Origin: Vitrella brassicaformis
Taxonomy: Eukaryota > Sar > Vitrellaceae
DNA length: 64,000 nt
Reading direction: 5' to 3'
Assembly (NCBI GenBank): GCA_001179505.1
Contig: CDMY01000466.1
Span: 110,127 to 174,126, forward strand
Shown here: piece after piece, positions 12,197 through 24,100 of the stretch
How the letters are laid out: every line of letters begins with the position of its first letter
How positions within the stretch are numbered: position 1 is the first letter of the stretch
Notes under the pieces: generated by a model
The model's database searches: none
What the model was told of the DNA's origin: nothing
What the model saw: only the letters and a program-made list of their open reading frames with translations
Position numbers and translations under genes: made by a program

Positions 12197-13352
12197 ATGC
12201 AGGCCGCCGGCGGACAGCCAGCTAGGCGTCTACACCGCAAGCTCAGGCTTGGCGATAGTCCATCTGCCCGCAGGCCTGACAACGCAAACAATCGCATGGG
12301 TGTGGAGGGCGGGGAGGCCGCTGCTGCGCCGAAACGTAAGGCTGAGGCAGAGGTTGTGAGGATGGAGGTGGCCGTTGACAAAATTCACATGCATCACACC
12401 GACGGTGAGGGCGAATCGGTGGAAAAATCCATCTGTGGGGCATGGGCGACGATGGATGTGTGTGTGCAGCCGACGGCGGTGGCGAGGTTGGAGGCGACAA
12501 CTTCGACACATCCATCGCCGCGCGTCTCAAGAGGCGCAGAGCCATCTCCGACCACGTCGCCAAGAGTGCCGCCAAGGAGAAGGCCAAGCAGGAGCCCACG
12601 CCAGGTGACCACACAGAATGGTGCAGTGACATCTTCGGGATACATGTTTGCTCTCTTTGGTTTGATTGATGTGTTAGAGTTGCCGCAGCGGACTGAGGCG
12701 GACCGTCGACCCGCCGGCAATCCACAGTACGCCAGTAATCCCACGTGGGATGCCGCTGCGGGCCCCAGCGAGGGTAAGACGACGATCAAAGTGGCCCACT
12801 ACCAGTCCGAGGTCCCAAACTGCACGTACCACGTGGGCCGGCACTCCTGGGTGGCGCGGCCGCCCGTAATCAACGGCAAACGACCAGCGGGGAGCAAGGC
12901 GTTCAGCATCGACAAACTCGGGGAGCAGGCGGCCAGGGTTCGCGTGAGGGAGGGGAGAGAAAGGAGGGTGCGCAGATGTGTGCATCTGGTTCAGGATGGG
13001 GCGGAGGACTACACACGGCAGCTCGAGCTCAAGCACCGCCAGACAGCACCACAGAATGGCGGCAGGCCTGGCATGCGGCGGGCAACACAGGATGGTGGCC
13101 CCGTGTGTCACACGCCTGGGGTGACGTGGGAGCGCAACAAGAAGATTTGGCGCGTCACATGGCAACAGAACGGCTCTCAACGGGAGGTGACCGTCAACCC
13201 CCGCCACCACGGCAACAGCGTCGAGCAGGCGATGAACCACGCGATCTCAACACGGGCGGAGAAGGTGAGCTGACGCAGGGAGATTTGTGGTGTGAGGGCG
13301 ATGGACATGTGTGTGTGCATATCAGGAGAGGACGTATGAATTCCACGAGTAA
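12197..13352 (+). CDS. ApiAP2-type transcription factor with two AP2 domains
   Basis: ATG at 12197. The first exon ends near 12417; later introns are about 12418-12470, 12606-12677, one near 12940-12994 and one near 13266-13325. The stop is TAA at 13350-13352. The second AP2-like domain is clear: GVTWERNKKIWRVTW, then NGSQREVTVNP, then a helix EQAMNHAISTRAEK, which matches the three strands plus helix of apicomplexan AP2 domains. An upstream segment has the same layout: CTYHVGRHSWVARPP, GSKAFSIDKLGEQAA. Between the start and the domains is a basic region (AARLKRRRAISDHVAKSAAK) that could contact DNA or serve as a nuclear signal. ApiAP2 proteins are the main sequence-specific regulators in Apicomplexa and their algal relatives; which genes this one controls is unknown. 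Confidence 0.8.
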
Positions 13353-13699
13353 CCGGTACATAACCGGTCCAAGTGATCCCACAACCCAACAACGGAGACA
13401 CACTCGGTCGACCACCAAACACACACAGACCAGACCCCAGTCCGTCCCGCACAGAGACAGACCAGTGCTATCGAAGGCCGTGTTGTATGTCCGCCTGCCT
13501 GCATCCATGGACTTTCGTCTTGCTTGTGTGAATGGACGGTTCAATCAACTGGTATATCGAATGGGCTGGGTCTGTATCGGTCAACGAATGCATCAATCAA
13601 GGGCAGACAGACATGTATGTGTCTTGTGTTGCATTGCTTTGCTGCACACATTCAAACCAACGCAACAAAGCGCGACAAGTCGATTTCTGCGGCACATGT
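13353..13699. other. Convergent intergenic region
   Basis: This is the 3' flank of the ApiAP2 gene (+) and of the acyltransferase gene (-). It holds CA-rich simple sequence, but no coding signal that I can support. Confidence 0.4.
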
Positions 13700-15625
13700 T
13701 CAGCTCCAGTATATGGGTTCCCTCACCTTGGCGACGAAATCGGTCGACAGCGCAGCGGTGAAGATGGGGCCTGTTGCGAAGATCACTGTCCAGTAGACCC
13801 ATGGCGATGACTGCACCCTCCCATCAACGCTGCACAAAGACGAATCGACAAAGACAAACAGAAAGTGAGCCACAGGGATGACAACACCAAGAGGCTCACG
13901 CACTCGGCAGCGTCCATGCTTCTCCGAACACCTTTCAGGACGACATCGTGAAGCGTATATGCCACGAGCGAATGCGTCCCCCATCTCGTCATGCGGGAAG
14001 GCCAACGGGGCACGAACACACAGATCGACACAGCCAGCACACTCGCCAGCTGACGAATGACAGACAGAGATACGAACCGTCCATCATGCTTTCACGCGCG
14101 GGCTTACAATAAACTGCGCGACGGCTTTTCTGCCCCAGACGAGGTAGTATTCCAGTTTTGCTCCAGAGGAGAAGTGTTCGCGCAGTGGGTCATCGAGCGG
14201 CGGGCTGCAGCACTGCTGGTAGGAGGCTGATTGCATATACGGGTGGAGCTCCTGCTTAAAGAAATGCCGAAATGCGGGCGATAGCAGCGTTAGGCAAATG
14301 TAGACCTTCAGAAACACCACCCCGCCTAGCTGCAGCCATCCCTGCACACGGAATTCACCGGGAAGGATGCACACGAGCACATTCCCATCCACCGGTTAGA
14401 ATACGTACCATTCGGGTGTGTTGCTCGACGGCCCTGTGCAGTGTCCGTGGGGGCGTGATGAGGCCCATGGCGAAGTAGGGGAGGAAGTGCAGCCCCATGC
14501 TCAACCACCATATCACCGGCGAGGGTTTGACATTCCAGGCATAGGGGAAGAACAAAGAGATGCTCAGACACGTCGATATCACATACCTGCAAAAAAGAGG
14601 AGAGAGGAAACACAACAGCTTGCTTACCTTCCCGACACCAATGGCTCATTCAGGCATGCGGACGTACGTACGTTCGTTTGAAGAGCAGCAGTGCTGGTGC
14701 GAGCAGCCTCCACATGACGAGAGAGCCGAGGTACCACAGGTGATGTGATGGACGCTCAGCACCCGCATAGCTGACATACACCATGTAAAGGATGAGAGGG
14801 AGAGGAGGCATCAGATGCGTGTTTTGTGTGTGTCTCACCATTGTGCAAACGTGACAAGGTCCTTGGCTCTCACAGAAAAGGGAAGACAATGCGCCAACAC
14901 CTACAGCACATGAAGTTCATTCCACGTCAGCGGTCACAACAAACCATTTCACCTACTGTGAGCTCGGTGACGAGCCAGAAGGGGACGATAAGAGAGCTGA
15001 CCACACGAAACAGCCGCTGGGGGGCGAGGGCGCCCTTTGAGCAATAGCCGCTGGTAAAAGCATACATAGCGATGCACGGGGGGTTCAGCACCATCTCACG
15101 GAAGCCTGGCACCCAACTGACACGTACAGGCAGAAATGGGCGTGGGTACGGTGTGCCGGGTGCGGAGATGAATGAATGTCCATTCACCTCCATTCGTTCT
15201 CAAACGGGAAAGCGTAGAATGGCGACACGTAGTGAGAGGAAACCACCAGACACTGCAAGAGGACACCATCGCCTAGATGAATGCGCTTGCATCTCTCTAC
15301 TGACCTGTGCGATGTATTTGAGGTTGTCGAGGTACGGCAGCCGCTTCCTCTCTGCCCCGTCATCACCTGATAGGGTCTCTGTGTCACTGGCTCCAAGCAG
15401 CGACCTGAATGGTTTCTCGTCTCCACCTCCTTCTGTGGCCGGCCTCTCCTCCTCTGCACGACACGCACACAGAGACTAGAGGGCACATCAGACAAGATCT
15501 TTCGCGCTGGTCTGGTGTGGTGTCCTACCCAGGAGCTTCCCGGCAATGAATGGGACGGCGAGGACAACGCAGCCCAGAACGGCGCACACAACGGATGCTG
15601 GTGTGACTTGGCCAAGTGCTGCCAT
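13700..15625 (-). CDS. Acyltransferase-3 family membrane protein (fucose 4-O-acetylase-like)
   Basis: ATG at 15623-15625 starts a hydrophobic N-terminal segment (VVCAVLGCVVLAVPFIAGKLLG). An acidic linker leads to the family signature RLPYLDNLKYIAQ, then SHYVSPFYAFPFENEWR and a helix with MYAFTSGYCSKG, which corresponds to the usual F-F-I-S-G-Y helix. Later exons are a series of membrane helices (for example VIWWLSMGLHFLPYFAMGLI and LPLILYMVYVSYAG). The closing signature GTHSLVAYTLHDVVLK fits the C-terminal helix of bacterial and protist O-acetyltransferases, and the last helix (PWVYWTVIFATGPIFTAALS) precedes TGA at 13700-13702. These enzymes move acetyl or other acyl groups across a membrane onto sugars or lipids. 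The substrate cannot be told from sequence. Confidence 0.7.
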
Positions 15626-16009
15626 GGGGCGGCAGGGAAGGTCAAAAAGCGGCGGGTGTAAACTTCTGAGCGCGTAAACTTCTGGGGAGGGGAGTAACAA
15701 CGAAGGGCCGGGAATTGAGCCGATTGAATGGAGGAGACGATGCTACTCATCAATTCACACTTTCTGGCCGAAGGCACTCTCATATCCACTGACTCATATC
15801 AACAACAAGCACCACCATCCTCTTAACCACGGATATTTCGTCAGCGCTGAACTCGTGCGGAGAGGTGCGTGCGTCAAGCAAGACGCACGCACCTCTCCGC
15901 ACGAGTTCACGGATGATGAGATATCCGTGGTCGAGAGGATGGGATTCAATCGACCTTCCAAACACACACCAAGGAACAAACCATCGCTCCATCTTCCCTT
16001 GGGTCTTGG
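15626..16009. other. Intergenic region with direct repeats and a long hairpin
   Basis: This lies between two minus-strand genes. Just upstream of the acyltransferase start, GTAAACTTCTG occurs twice (15658-15668 and 15674-15684). At 15815-15942 lies a long imperfect inverted repeat, listed separately. The rest shows nothing recognisable. Confidence 0.6.
15815..15942. repeat. 128-bp inverted repeat able to fold into one long hairpin
   Basis: The two inner arms, 15849-15875 and 15882-15908, are perfect 27-base reverse complements around a 6-base loop (AAGCAA). Two further paired blocks continue outward: 15827-15836 (CCACGGATAT) with 15921-15930, and 15815-15823 (CCATCCTCT) with 15934-15942. It sits between the 3' end of the DUF1995 gene and the 5' end of the acyltransferase gene. 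It could be a MITE-like palindromic element, a hairpin RNA precursor, or a structured end of a transcript. Confidence 0.9.
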
Positions 16010-17279
16010 TCAGAAGATGCTCAGCAGCCCTTTGCCCACACCCTCTCTCTCGGCGATCGCCTCGGCCTCCCTCCGGCTCAGCTCACTGGCCGACCGATGC
16101 ACCACTTTGGCGGGCCCAATGGGTCGGTATTTGGCCACCTGCCAGTCGTCCGGGTAGGTGCGGAAGAGCACACAGTCGTTGAATTTGCTGTCCTTGCCCT
16201 TGCCCTCGAACAAAAACTTGAGGTTGAAGATGGGCGTGAAGGTCGACCGAAAGTACTCGAGCTCGTCGGCAGTGAGCTGTCCTTCAGACACCTTGTCCTG
16301 CACACACCGAACCGCACGCATCCACACACAACAGAAGCAGCCACAGACAGAGAGAGAGGTGCGTGTGGTGGGTGTGGTGGGTGTAGCTGTCAGGAATGGC
16401 TCACATCTAGCCGTGCGTTGAGGAGGATGATCATGGTCTCGAGGCCCCTGCTGCGCGAGATCTTCTCCACCTGCCGCAGCTCGGCCGCACCAGGGGATAC
16501 CACAAGCAACACCTGATTGAATGTGACCATCCACACTCACACCAACATCCCTCTCCGTCCCTCCTTCTCGCTCTCTCACCTCAGTGTCCTCAGGGATCTC
16601 TCCCGGCGGCACCACCATCGATGTCCCGCCCCTCTCCTTCTTGCCCTTGGCCTGCTTCCGCCGGTCAGCGCGCCTTGGGCGAGTCATGCCATAGACGGCA
16701 TTCACACGGAAGTCCTCATCTTTCCACACCTCGATGGCCTCCTGGGCCTCCTCATCGGTCGGGAAGGCCACCGAGATGGCGTCCTCTATCTGACCCCATA
16801 GCTCGATGAAGACCCTCGCCAACTCACGGCTGGACCGCCGCATGTTGGCATCGGATCGCTTGCTGCCGGCCGGCGACTCATCGTCTATCTTGGAACCTGC
16901 ACACACACGGAACACATGCACACGGCATGTCAGCTGCAGTGACCCATCCACCCGCGTGTGTGCACCCACCTTGCTTCTCAATTCCGAAGATGGCATATTT
17001 TGGCAGTTCGACGTCCATTCGCGAGATCTGTGCTTGGCACCCGGCCTGCACTGCCTTGCCGAGCTGGGACACCGTGTCCTTAATGTCCCGCGGGACGGAC
17101 ATAGATAGCCTGTGTGCTCGACGCCTCCTGATGGGACCATGAGACCGTTGACAGAGCGCATCGGAGGGGACGAGGAAGGAGGGCTGGGGATGCGCCTCTG
17201 TGCTGCATTGGCCGACCGCAGCGATGAGTTGCAGCATCACCAGAGGGACGAATACAAGATCACGCGGCAGGTGAATCAT
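16010..17279 (-). CDS. Plastid-targeted DUF1995 protein with bipartite leader
   Basis: ATG at 17277-17279 opens a signal-peptide-like stretch (RDLVFVPLVMLQLIAAVGQC). A basic, hydroxylated region follows with RRRRAHR, the layout of a bipartite leader for a secondary plastid. The mature part begins SVPRDIKDTVSQLGKAVQAG and continues with VFIELWGQIEDAISVAFPT, EVWKDEDFRVNAVYG, an exon with AAELRQVEKISRSRGLETMI, and FTPIFNLKFLFEGKGKDSKF then FRTYPDDWQVAKYRP, ending ...GKGLLSIF at the stop near 16010. The final third matches the DUF1995 domain found in chloroplast proteins of plants and algae, including photosystem II accumulation factors. Introns lie near 16300-16410, 16512-16580 and 16898-16968. 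A 50-bp element shared with another promoter begins 90 bp upstream of the start. Confidence 0.7.
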
Positions 17280-17368
17280 TGTGGCCACAGATCCACGTCA
17301 GACATCCGTCTGACTCACTTTAACGCATAGATCTTGCCCTTTGTTACCCACATAGATTGGCAGAAAGT

Positions 17369-17418
17369 CCGAACTTCCCAAAGGGTTTCTGGGGTTGCAG
17401 GGTATCAAACCCAGAAAG
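17369..17418 (-). repeat. 50-bp element, copy 1 (promoter region of the DUF1995 gene)
   Basis: A 50-bp sequence identical at 49 of 50 positions to 21019-21068. It holds an internal dyad (TTTCTGGGGTT paired with AAACCCAGAAA). On the minus strand it lies 90 bp upstream of the DUF1995 start codon, the same orientation and almost the same distance as copy 2. Confidence 0.9.
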
Positions 17419-18256
17419 CGATGGGTGCAGACCACACACCTCGGTCTCTATTGTCTGTCCTCTCGTCCGATCATCATGAGACACACAAACAAAAACAGAA
17501 ACACAAACACACGCACAACACGCAGAGAGAGAGAGGCATCGACTGTATCAACTCCCCCAGAAGAAGCAAAAACCCAATTAATCCTCGATGTATTGCCGAT
17601 CCAGCCATTCATTGCCTGGAGAGAGAGGGGGGCCATGGCCATGGGTGCATGGCATAGACGTGCGTATGTACACTGTAGAAGTGTGTGTGTACAGACATAC
17701 AAATAAGTATAGAAGACATTCAGAGCTATAGAGACAGGGCAGCGGAGATGGACCACAGGCGTATGTGAATCTCACCCCACCCACCTCATGCGGCAGCCAT
17801 CACATGTATCTGCACAGCATCAGCAAGGACAAACACCGACTGTCTGAGTGCACACATTCAGAGAGAGAGAGACAGATATCAGCCGCCAGCCACCACGTGC
17901 AACAAACACCAACAAAACCACCGACCGCTCAGCCGATCGATGCAGTCAATCATTCAGGCATTCAGTCAGTCAGGCAGACGGCGAGAGAGAGGCAAAACAT
18001 ACAGACTGACATGACAATCAGCCACTGATAAATGTATGCATGTGTCCATCAGGCAGATCGACAGAGAGTAACCAGTCGGAGAACCCAACACGCACCATTG
18101 AAGCCATCTATGTGACCGCCAGTGCCCCTCCCACTGTCACCACCACCGCCCAACCTGAGACACACATGGAAAGACAGACACCATTGTGGTCGTCGTGTGT
18201 GTGTGAGCATCTTCTGCTCGTGTCGTGTCAGTCGTGTTTTATGCGAACATACCTCA
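17419..18256. other. Region without a supported gene
   Basis: AC-, AG- and CA-rich sequence between the DUF1995 gene and the next minus-strand gene. It probably contains the last short exon and 3' untranslated region of the latter (a possible acceptor near 18155). No repeat, RNA gene or conserved domain is visible. Confidence 0.4.
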
Positions 18257-20937
18257 CCTGTCTATTGGTCCCCAGCACCACACGCGCCAGCCGAGTGGTC
18301 TCCGGGAAGCGGTCCTTAAAGGCGCCACCAACATCATACACAGCCGACTCGGTGGTGTGGACCTGGACACGCACTGCGAACAGTGACAGGAGAAGACAGC
18401 GCATGAGAGTGAGTGCAGGGTGTTCCTGTTTGCTTTGTACCCTCCCTCCTCTTTTGTTGTACCGCGCTGGGCTGACCGGTGTTTATGTATTCGCTCCCGA
18501 TGATGTAGATCGATGCCACGAATGAGTGGCTGGCGCCGGTCAGGACGAGTTGACGATGAGTGTGGCCGCCAGGGTTGCGGCGTGATGCAGTTGTGGTACA
18601 TCCCTCCACTGATGTGTGGGGGGACTGTGTCATGATGGTATCCAGCTGGTTGTTGTCGACATGCCTGACACACACACATAACACACACTCGTCTGTCGTG
18701 ACAATGCCCATACAGAGTGATGCCCTGCATCACCTGTCGATCATATGGTTAGTGCTGTTGATTTGGTGAGTCCTCCTAAAGTGGCGGAGGACGACGGGCC
18801 TTGACAAATGACGATACTGACGAGGAGATTCAAGGCAACGCCAGCTGCGCCCATCCCGCGGACGGCCGATATTCGATGTTGCTGCGGACGGGCGGGTCGT
18901 GCGGCTGTCGGTGCTGTTGGTAGAGGTGGTTGGGAGGGAGGGTCTGGTCGGTGTCGATCTCGGGGATGGTCATCTCGAAGCCGTCCTCGTCCTTGACGGC
19001 CCGCAGTGTGTCGCCGTGCTGGAACAGCTGGAAGGCCACGCCGTCGCCGAAGTGGATGTGGGGGCCGACCATCTTGAGCTGAGCCAACACGCAGGGATCG
19101 GCCAAATACGCCTGCACACACAACATATCAACACACCACACACCGATTGAGAGCCATCCTTTCTCCCTCCCTCCCTCCCTCGGTTGGCTTACCGTCGTGT
19201 TTGGGTATTGGTGCAGATCGTCACTAGTGAGCCTCACAGGCAGCTGGCAGCTGCCGCACTGCCCCGCCAGCTCGATCGCCCCGCCCATCTCATCCCAGCC
19301 GCCCGCCTCAAATCACACACAGCGCCGCCGGCAGGTCACCCACACCCAGCTGCTGCTGGTCGAAGGTCAGCAGCTGCTGTCCGTTGGCCGTCCGTCGCAG
19401 CCCCGCCTCTGCGCTGAGCGAATGGGTGAGCCGCTGCTGCAGCTGAGGCGCTCCGAAGAGGCCTCTGGCCCAGCTGCAGGACTTCCTCAGACGCAGCACA
19501 TCCTGCAGCGGAAAATCGCTGCCGCGCTGGGCGAGGACGTACCATACGGGGTGCTGCTGCTGCTGCTGCTGGGGGTGCTGGATGCCCGTGGAGGCGGCAG
19601 CTGCACAACCCGGACCAACCGACCCACCTGAAGGCACCACACAGCACAGCACAGGACAGTAATTACGATATGCAGTCCACCAACAGCAGCTGATGCTTTG
19701 CGTACCTCCGCTATGCCCACCACTATCAGCAGCATGGCTGATGTCTACGCGTCTACGCTTCTTGGCGCCGCCGTCATCAGCAGGCACCTGACCAGCAAAT
19801 GATCCACATACATGAGCTCCTGTGGGTGTGGGTGTGAACTTGTGCATACCGCTCTGCCCTGCTGTGCATTGTTGTCGGTCTCGTTCGGTCCCACAGCACC
19901 GCCAGCAGCCATGCGCTAAGACGGACACACACAAGAAAGGGATTGACCGGCCTGTGTGTGCCATTCAGTCATTGATCATTCCATCCATTCTCACATGTGT
20001 GTTGCAGTCAGTGGCGATCTGCGCCAGCTGCTTGCCGAGGGCCGAGTGGGTATCGCTGAGAGTCTCCAGAACGGTCGACAGGCTGCCGTCCACCATCTCA
20101 CCTTCCTGCAACAAAGGCAGAAAGACGGGCTGGCCAGTGAGTGCAGCAGCTCGGCCGTGCGGTCTCTGTGACGACCTGTTTGTTGTCGGTATGTGTGGCT
20201 ATCATCTGTTCGGCCAGATCAACACCAGACAGAAAACTAGAGGCATCCTGAAAGCCAGGAGCGGCGCAGCAATGTCAGTGTGGATCCCTCCCCTTCTCCC
20301 TCCCCATCTCACCGAGCGCATCGCGCGGATCTTCTGCAGAAGGTCACCACCGCTACCACCGCCACTCCCACCTGTGTGTCACATTCCCGTCAGGCAATGA
20401 ATGACACACAAACGGGTCGCGCCACGTCCATCAGTCAATTGTGTGGTTACACTGCATGTGCTCTCCATCCATTCACCGCTCACCTCTGGTGGACGGCGCC
20501 GGGCCGTCACCGTCATTGTTTGTGTCCATCGGGAGAACACGCTCACCTACCTGCACCCACCGAAGAGCCAACAACACACAGAAAGGAAATGCGATGAGCG
20601 CACCAACAAACCCTCTGTGATTGTCTGTGTGTATTTTGTGCTCTGAGTTCGTAGGGCGGCGGCTTACTGCTTGGATTCCGGCGGCAGCCTCCCAGCTGGC
20701 ACCGACGAGTCATCAATGGGCTGGCAGGCCCGCCACAACTACAAAACCTCTCACTCACGCCGTCATCAAATCTGACACGGAGGCCACACACACGGGTAGT
20801 GGTGAAGGGACGGGAGGGCATGTGTGTGTTTTCGTTTTGTTGTTTCCTCGCCTGATCTACCTGCCTGCCCTTCTGACTGCATCCAGTGCTTTGTCACTGA
20901 GTGTTCTATTGCTGGTCGCTGATGGACTTAAGTGCAT
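18257..20937 (-). CDS. Multi-exon protein of unknown function, nuclear-localisation-like cluster
   Basis: The probable ATG is at 20935-20937 (MHLSPSATSNRTLSDKALDA). Spliced pieces include a glycine-rich stretch with GDLLQKIRAMRS (about 20330-20370), DASSFLSGVDLAEQMIATHT (about 20190-20250), GEMVDGSLSTVLETLSDTHS (about 20030-20106), a basic cluster KKRRRVD near 19755, a glutamine run (about 19552-19572), and a better-conserved-looking block GPHIHFGDGVAFQLFQHGD then DEDGFEMTIPEIDTDQ (about 18950-19070). The last clear exon encodes VQVHTTESAVYDVGGAFKDR (about 18258-18380). I do not recognise the family. The stop codon is not resolved and may lie near 18127. The gene is divergent from the helical-repeat gene at 21199. 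Confidence 0.5.
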
Positions 20938-21018
20938 ATGCCTACCGATGATAATAACTTGAGGCATCACTCCCCCAGCCTGGTGCTTTTGGGGGGTCGT
21001 GAACTCACTATTGGCAGA

Positions 21019-21068
21019 CCGAACTTCCCAAAGGGTTTCTGGGGTTGCAGGGTATGAAACCCAGAAAG
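21019..21068 (-). repeat. 50-bp element, copy 2 (shared promoter region)
   Basis: Second copy of the element at 17369-17418, differing at one base. It lies 82 bp upstream of the probable minus-strand start at 20937 and 131 bp upstream of the plus-strand start at 21199, so it could act in either or both directions. Confidence 0.9.
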
Positions 21069-21198
21069 GCAAGCTCTCAATCGGAAGGGATGAGGGGTTG
21101 GAGATCGTCGCCAGATGCTGAGGCTCTTTGCCACGGCACTTAAAATCTCTGAAAACTGCTGAAATGATTCATGATCTCTCAACGGCAAGACTCGGTTG

Positions 21199-24100
21199 AT
21201 GAAGGAGCGCTGCGGCCACAGATTCCTTTGCCGCCCACTCACATGGCCGCTGCAGCGGCAGATGGCCACACCGCATCGCCCTGTCCACACCTCCACTGGC
21301 CCTCCATCTGCCACATCAACGGCCGACCAAGACGTGCCGCCCGCAATGAAGCGCCGCAAGCCCCTCACTGTGAGCCAGCTGCGCCGACGGCTCTACCCCT
21401 ACGGACTCTTCCGGCTCCGCTCCACCAGCGAGATTCCTTCCCTGACCTGCAGGCAGCTCACTGAAGTGGTGCAACAGGCCATGGAGAACAGCGTCCCCGA
21501 CGGACCATTCTGGCGGCTGCTGTGCCTGCGGGCTCGGTTCCTGGTCGGGCTGCTGTCGCCCAAGGAGATGACCGCATTCCTCAGTGCGCTGGTGGCCATC
21601 GACAGGGCGGAGAGTGAGTTCCTGCGGTCGGCTGTGCCGCACTTGTGCGAGCAGCTGCCGAGCTACTCGCTGGGGCAGATGGCCGATGTGCTGTATGCCT
21701 ATGGGAAGCTGGGCGGGCCGTCCAACGAGCTGGTGGAGGCCACTGGCCGCATTTTGCCGTCCAAGATCAAATTCATGAGAGAGAAGACGCTCGTCAAGCT
21801 GCTCGATGCCTACAAGTGGGCATGACAACGATGCCTCCCTCCTCTCGTATTGTCGGCATGTGTTGTGTTTGTGTGGCTGGCTGGCTGGTTTGTTGGTGCA
21901 TTAGGTTGCTGGGTGTGGTTGACGACAATGTGTTTCCCCTGCTGTATGACTTCATGTGCGTCAAGCGGCGGCACTTCACGCCTCAGCAGCTGGTGTGTGT
22001 GGTGGAGAGCATGGCGGCCCTCAATGCCAGACACAGACCCACCCTGGCGGCACTCACTGAAGGTACCAGAGGGCACAGACAGCTTGATGCATCAAGCCGC
22101 ATGACACGAGAGGCCGCCTGTTGTTTCAGTGCTAGCGGCGTATGAGAACCTCGAGCGTCTGACGCTTGACGAACTATCTGTGAGGACAGGACAGCCCAAA
22201 TGCAGTGAGTGCTGCACCAATCACCATGACGTGGATTCATTTGTGTCAGGTTCTGCTGCACTCCTACGCCTCGCTGCAGATCTACAGCAACAGCCTCTTC
22301 CGCGGCGCAATGAAGGCGCTATGTGTGGCGTCGACCTTCCCCCCCACTCTCCCCCAGCCACCCACGCCCGCCCCCTCTCTCCCATCGCCATCCATATTCG
22401 CATTGCCCTCCCCATCTGCGCCAGCAGCCGATGACAGCACCCTGACCGTTGTCGACATGACTGCTGATGAGCGGGCCAGGGAGAGGCGTGTTGGTGTTGG
22501 GCTGGAGGTCATCGAGGATGTGGCCGATGCGCTGCCGAAGGGCAACAAGAAGCCTGAGGTGGGGACAGATGTGGGCGGGAGCGTGGGCATGTCGACGACC
22601 GTTGGGAGGGAGGCCGCGGTGATGGCGTACGTGGGCGACGGCAAGACGGATGCACTGCTCGGGGTCAGTCCGAGCACTGCAGTGCCTGTACAGAGGTGGG
22701 TAACGACTTCACTTAGATGTATGTCACGGGCATGATATTGGTTTGTGCTCTGTGCTCTGCTGGGTGACTGACAGTGTGACGCGTTTTCTGGAGACGTGGG
22801 CCAAGGTCAACTACTGGCGGGCCCCTCTCCTGCGACCTCTCCTCCCACTGTGCATGGTATCTCCGCACACAAGAACAAATGAAGAAACTACTCGCCCCAC
22901 AGCTGCGCTCCTTCTTTTCTCTGTGTCGTGTCAGTCTCGCCTTGCCCAGCTGCCCCCAGCCACTTTGGCCCTGCTGATCGGCGGTGCAGTACGGTGCGGC
23001 ATCCACAGCCACGCACTCTGGCGGCGGCTGCTGGACGCCCTCCCCACACACATGCAGCACATGCGGCCGCAATCGCTGCTGCTCATCCTGTCGTCTATCC
23101 GGCGCCACGCACAAGTGGCGGCAGTCTACACACAGGCGATTGACCGGGCCCCCAGCAGCGGCAGCAAGGCGATGGTCACAAGGCAGCAGAGGGGAGGTGA
23201 AGGCAGCAATGCTCTGGTGGGTGTGGGTGTTGATGGTGGTGCGTCGATCGGTGTGGCTGCCGCCCGTGACGTTGGCTTGATGGTGGAGTATTTAGTGGAG
23301 GGTGTCAATATCGTGCTCGAGTGGGTGCACAAGCGGATCGACGCCATGACCGAGCAGGAGCTCATCAAGACAGCCACAGAGATGCACGGTCAGTGACGGC
23401 AGCACAAACTCAATGCTGCATCCTCAGCCTGTGTCTTGTTTCGCTTGCAGCTTTGCTGTCTGCGATGCGTGACGTCGGTCGTCATGTGGGGGGTGATGGT
23501 GCTGGAAATGACAGCGAGGAGCGGTGGGCGCGTGAGCGCAACCGCTCTGTCGTCAGCCACCTGGCATTCAGGATGGCACTCAAACGAGCTGACAACACGG
23601 CACTGCGGTCAGCCAATAAACACTGAACGGGGCTGGGCAAGGCCGTCGTCATAAAAATACTCTTTTTTCTCTGTGTGCGTTGTATGCAGCGACCGATTGC
23701 CGCGTGAGTCGTTGGATCGTGGTGTCCTCCGCGACGACCACGCCAAGGCTCTGCTATCCGGCCGCTTCGACCCCTCTCGGCCCTTCCCCTCTCTCACAGC
23801 ATTCGCCATGCTCATTCAGCTTCCCCAAAGACAGAAGCCACACCGCAGCAAGAGCCGCAGCAGCTCGGCTGACGGCAGTACGGGCGATGTGTGTTCGTAT
23901 GTGGAGGTTGTGGGTTTGCCTGAGGACTATGCGGCTGGTCCTCTGGTGCGCATGTGTCGTGAGCATGAGGTGGATGTGTTCAAGACGTACGTGCGGTGGC
24001 TGGAGGCACTGCTACAGAGGGATGTCAGCAAGACCAAGAGGGGCGACTCCCCAGATAATGGACTTGTTGGACGAGAGCAGTCTCGTGCAGCATCTGATGC

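Noticed and set aside
17448-18028. Minus- and plus-strand frames between the DUF1995 gene and its neighbour as genes
   Set aside because: Low-complexity AG/CA sequence without start context or conserved motif.
18257-18720. RidA/YjgF-like domain in the 3' exons of the 18.3-20.9 kb gene
   Set aside because: The resemblance is limited to a few residues around FKDRFPETTRLARV; the diagnostic arginine and glutamate context is not there.
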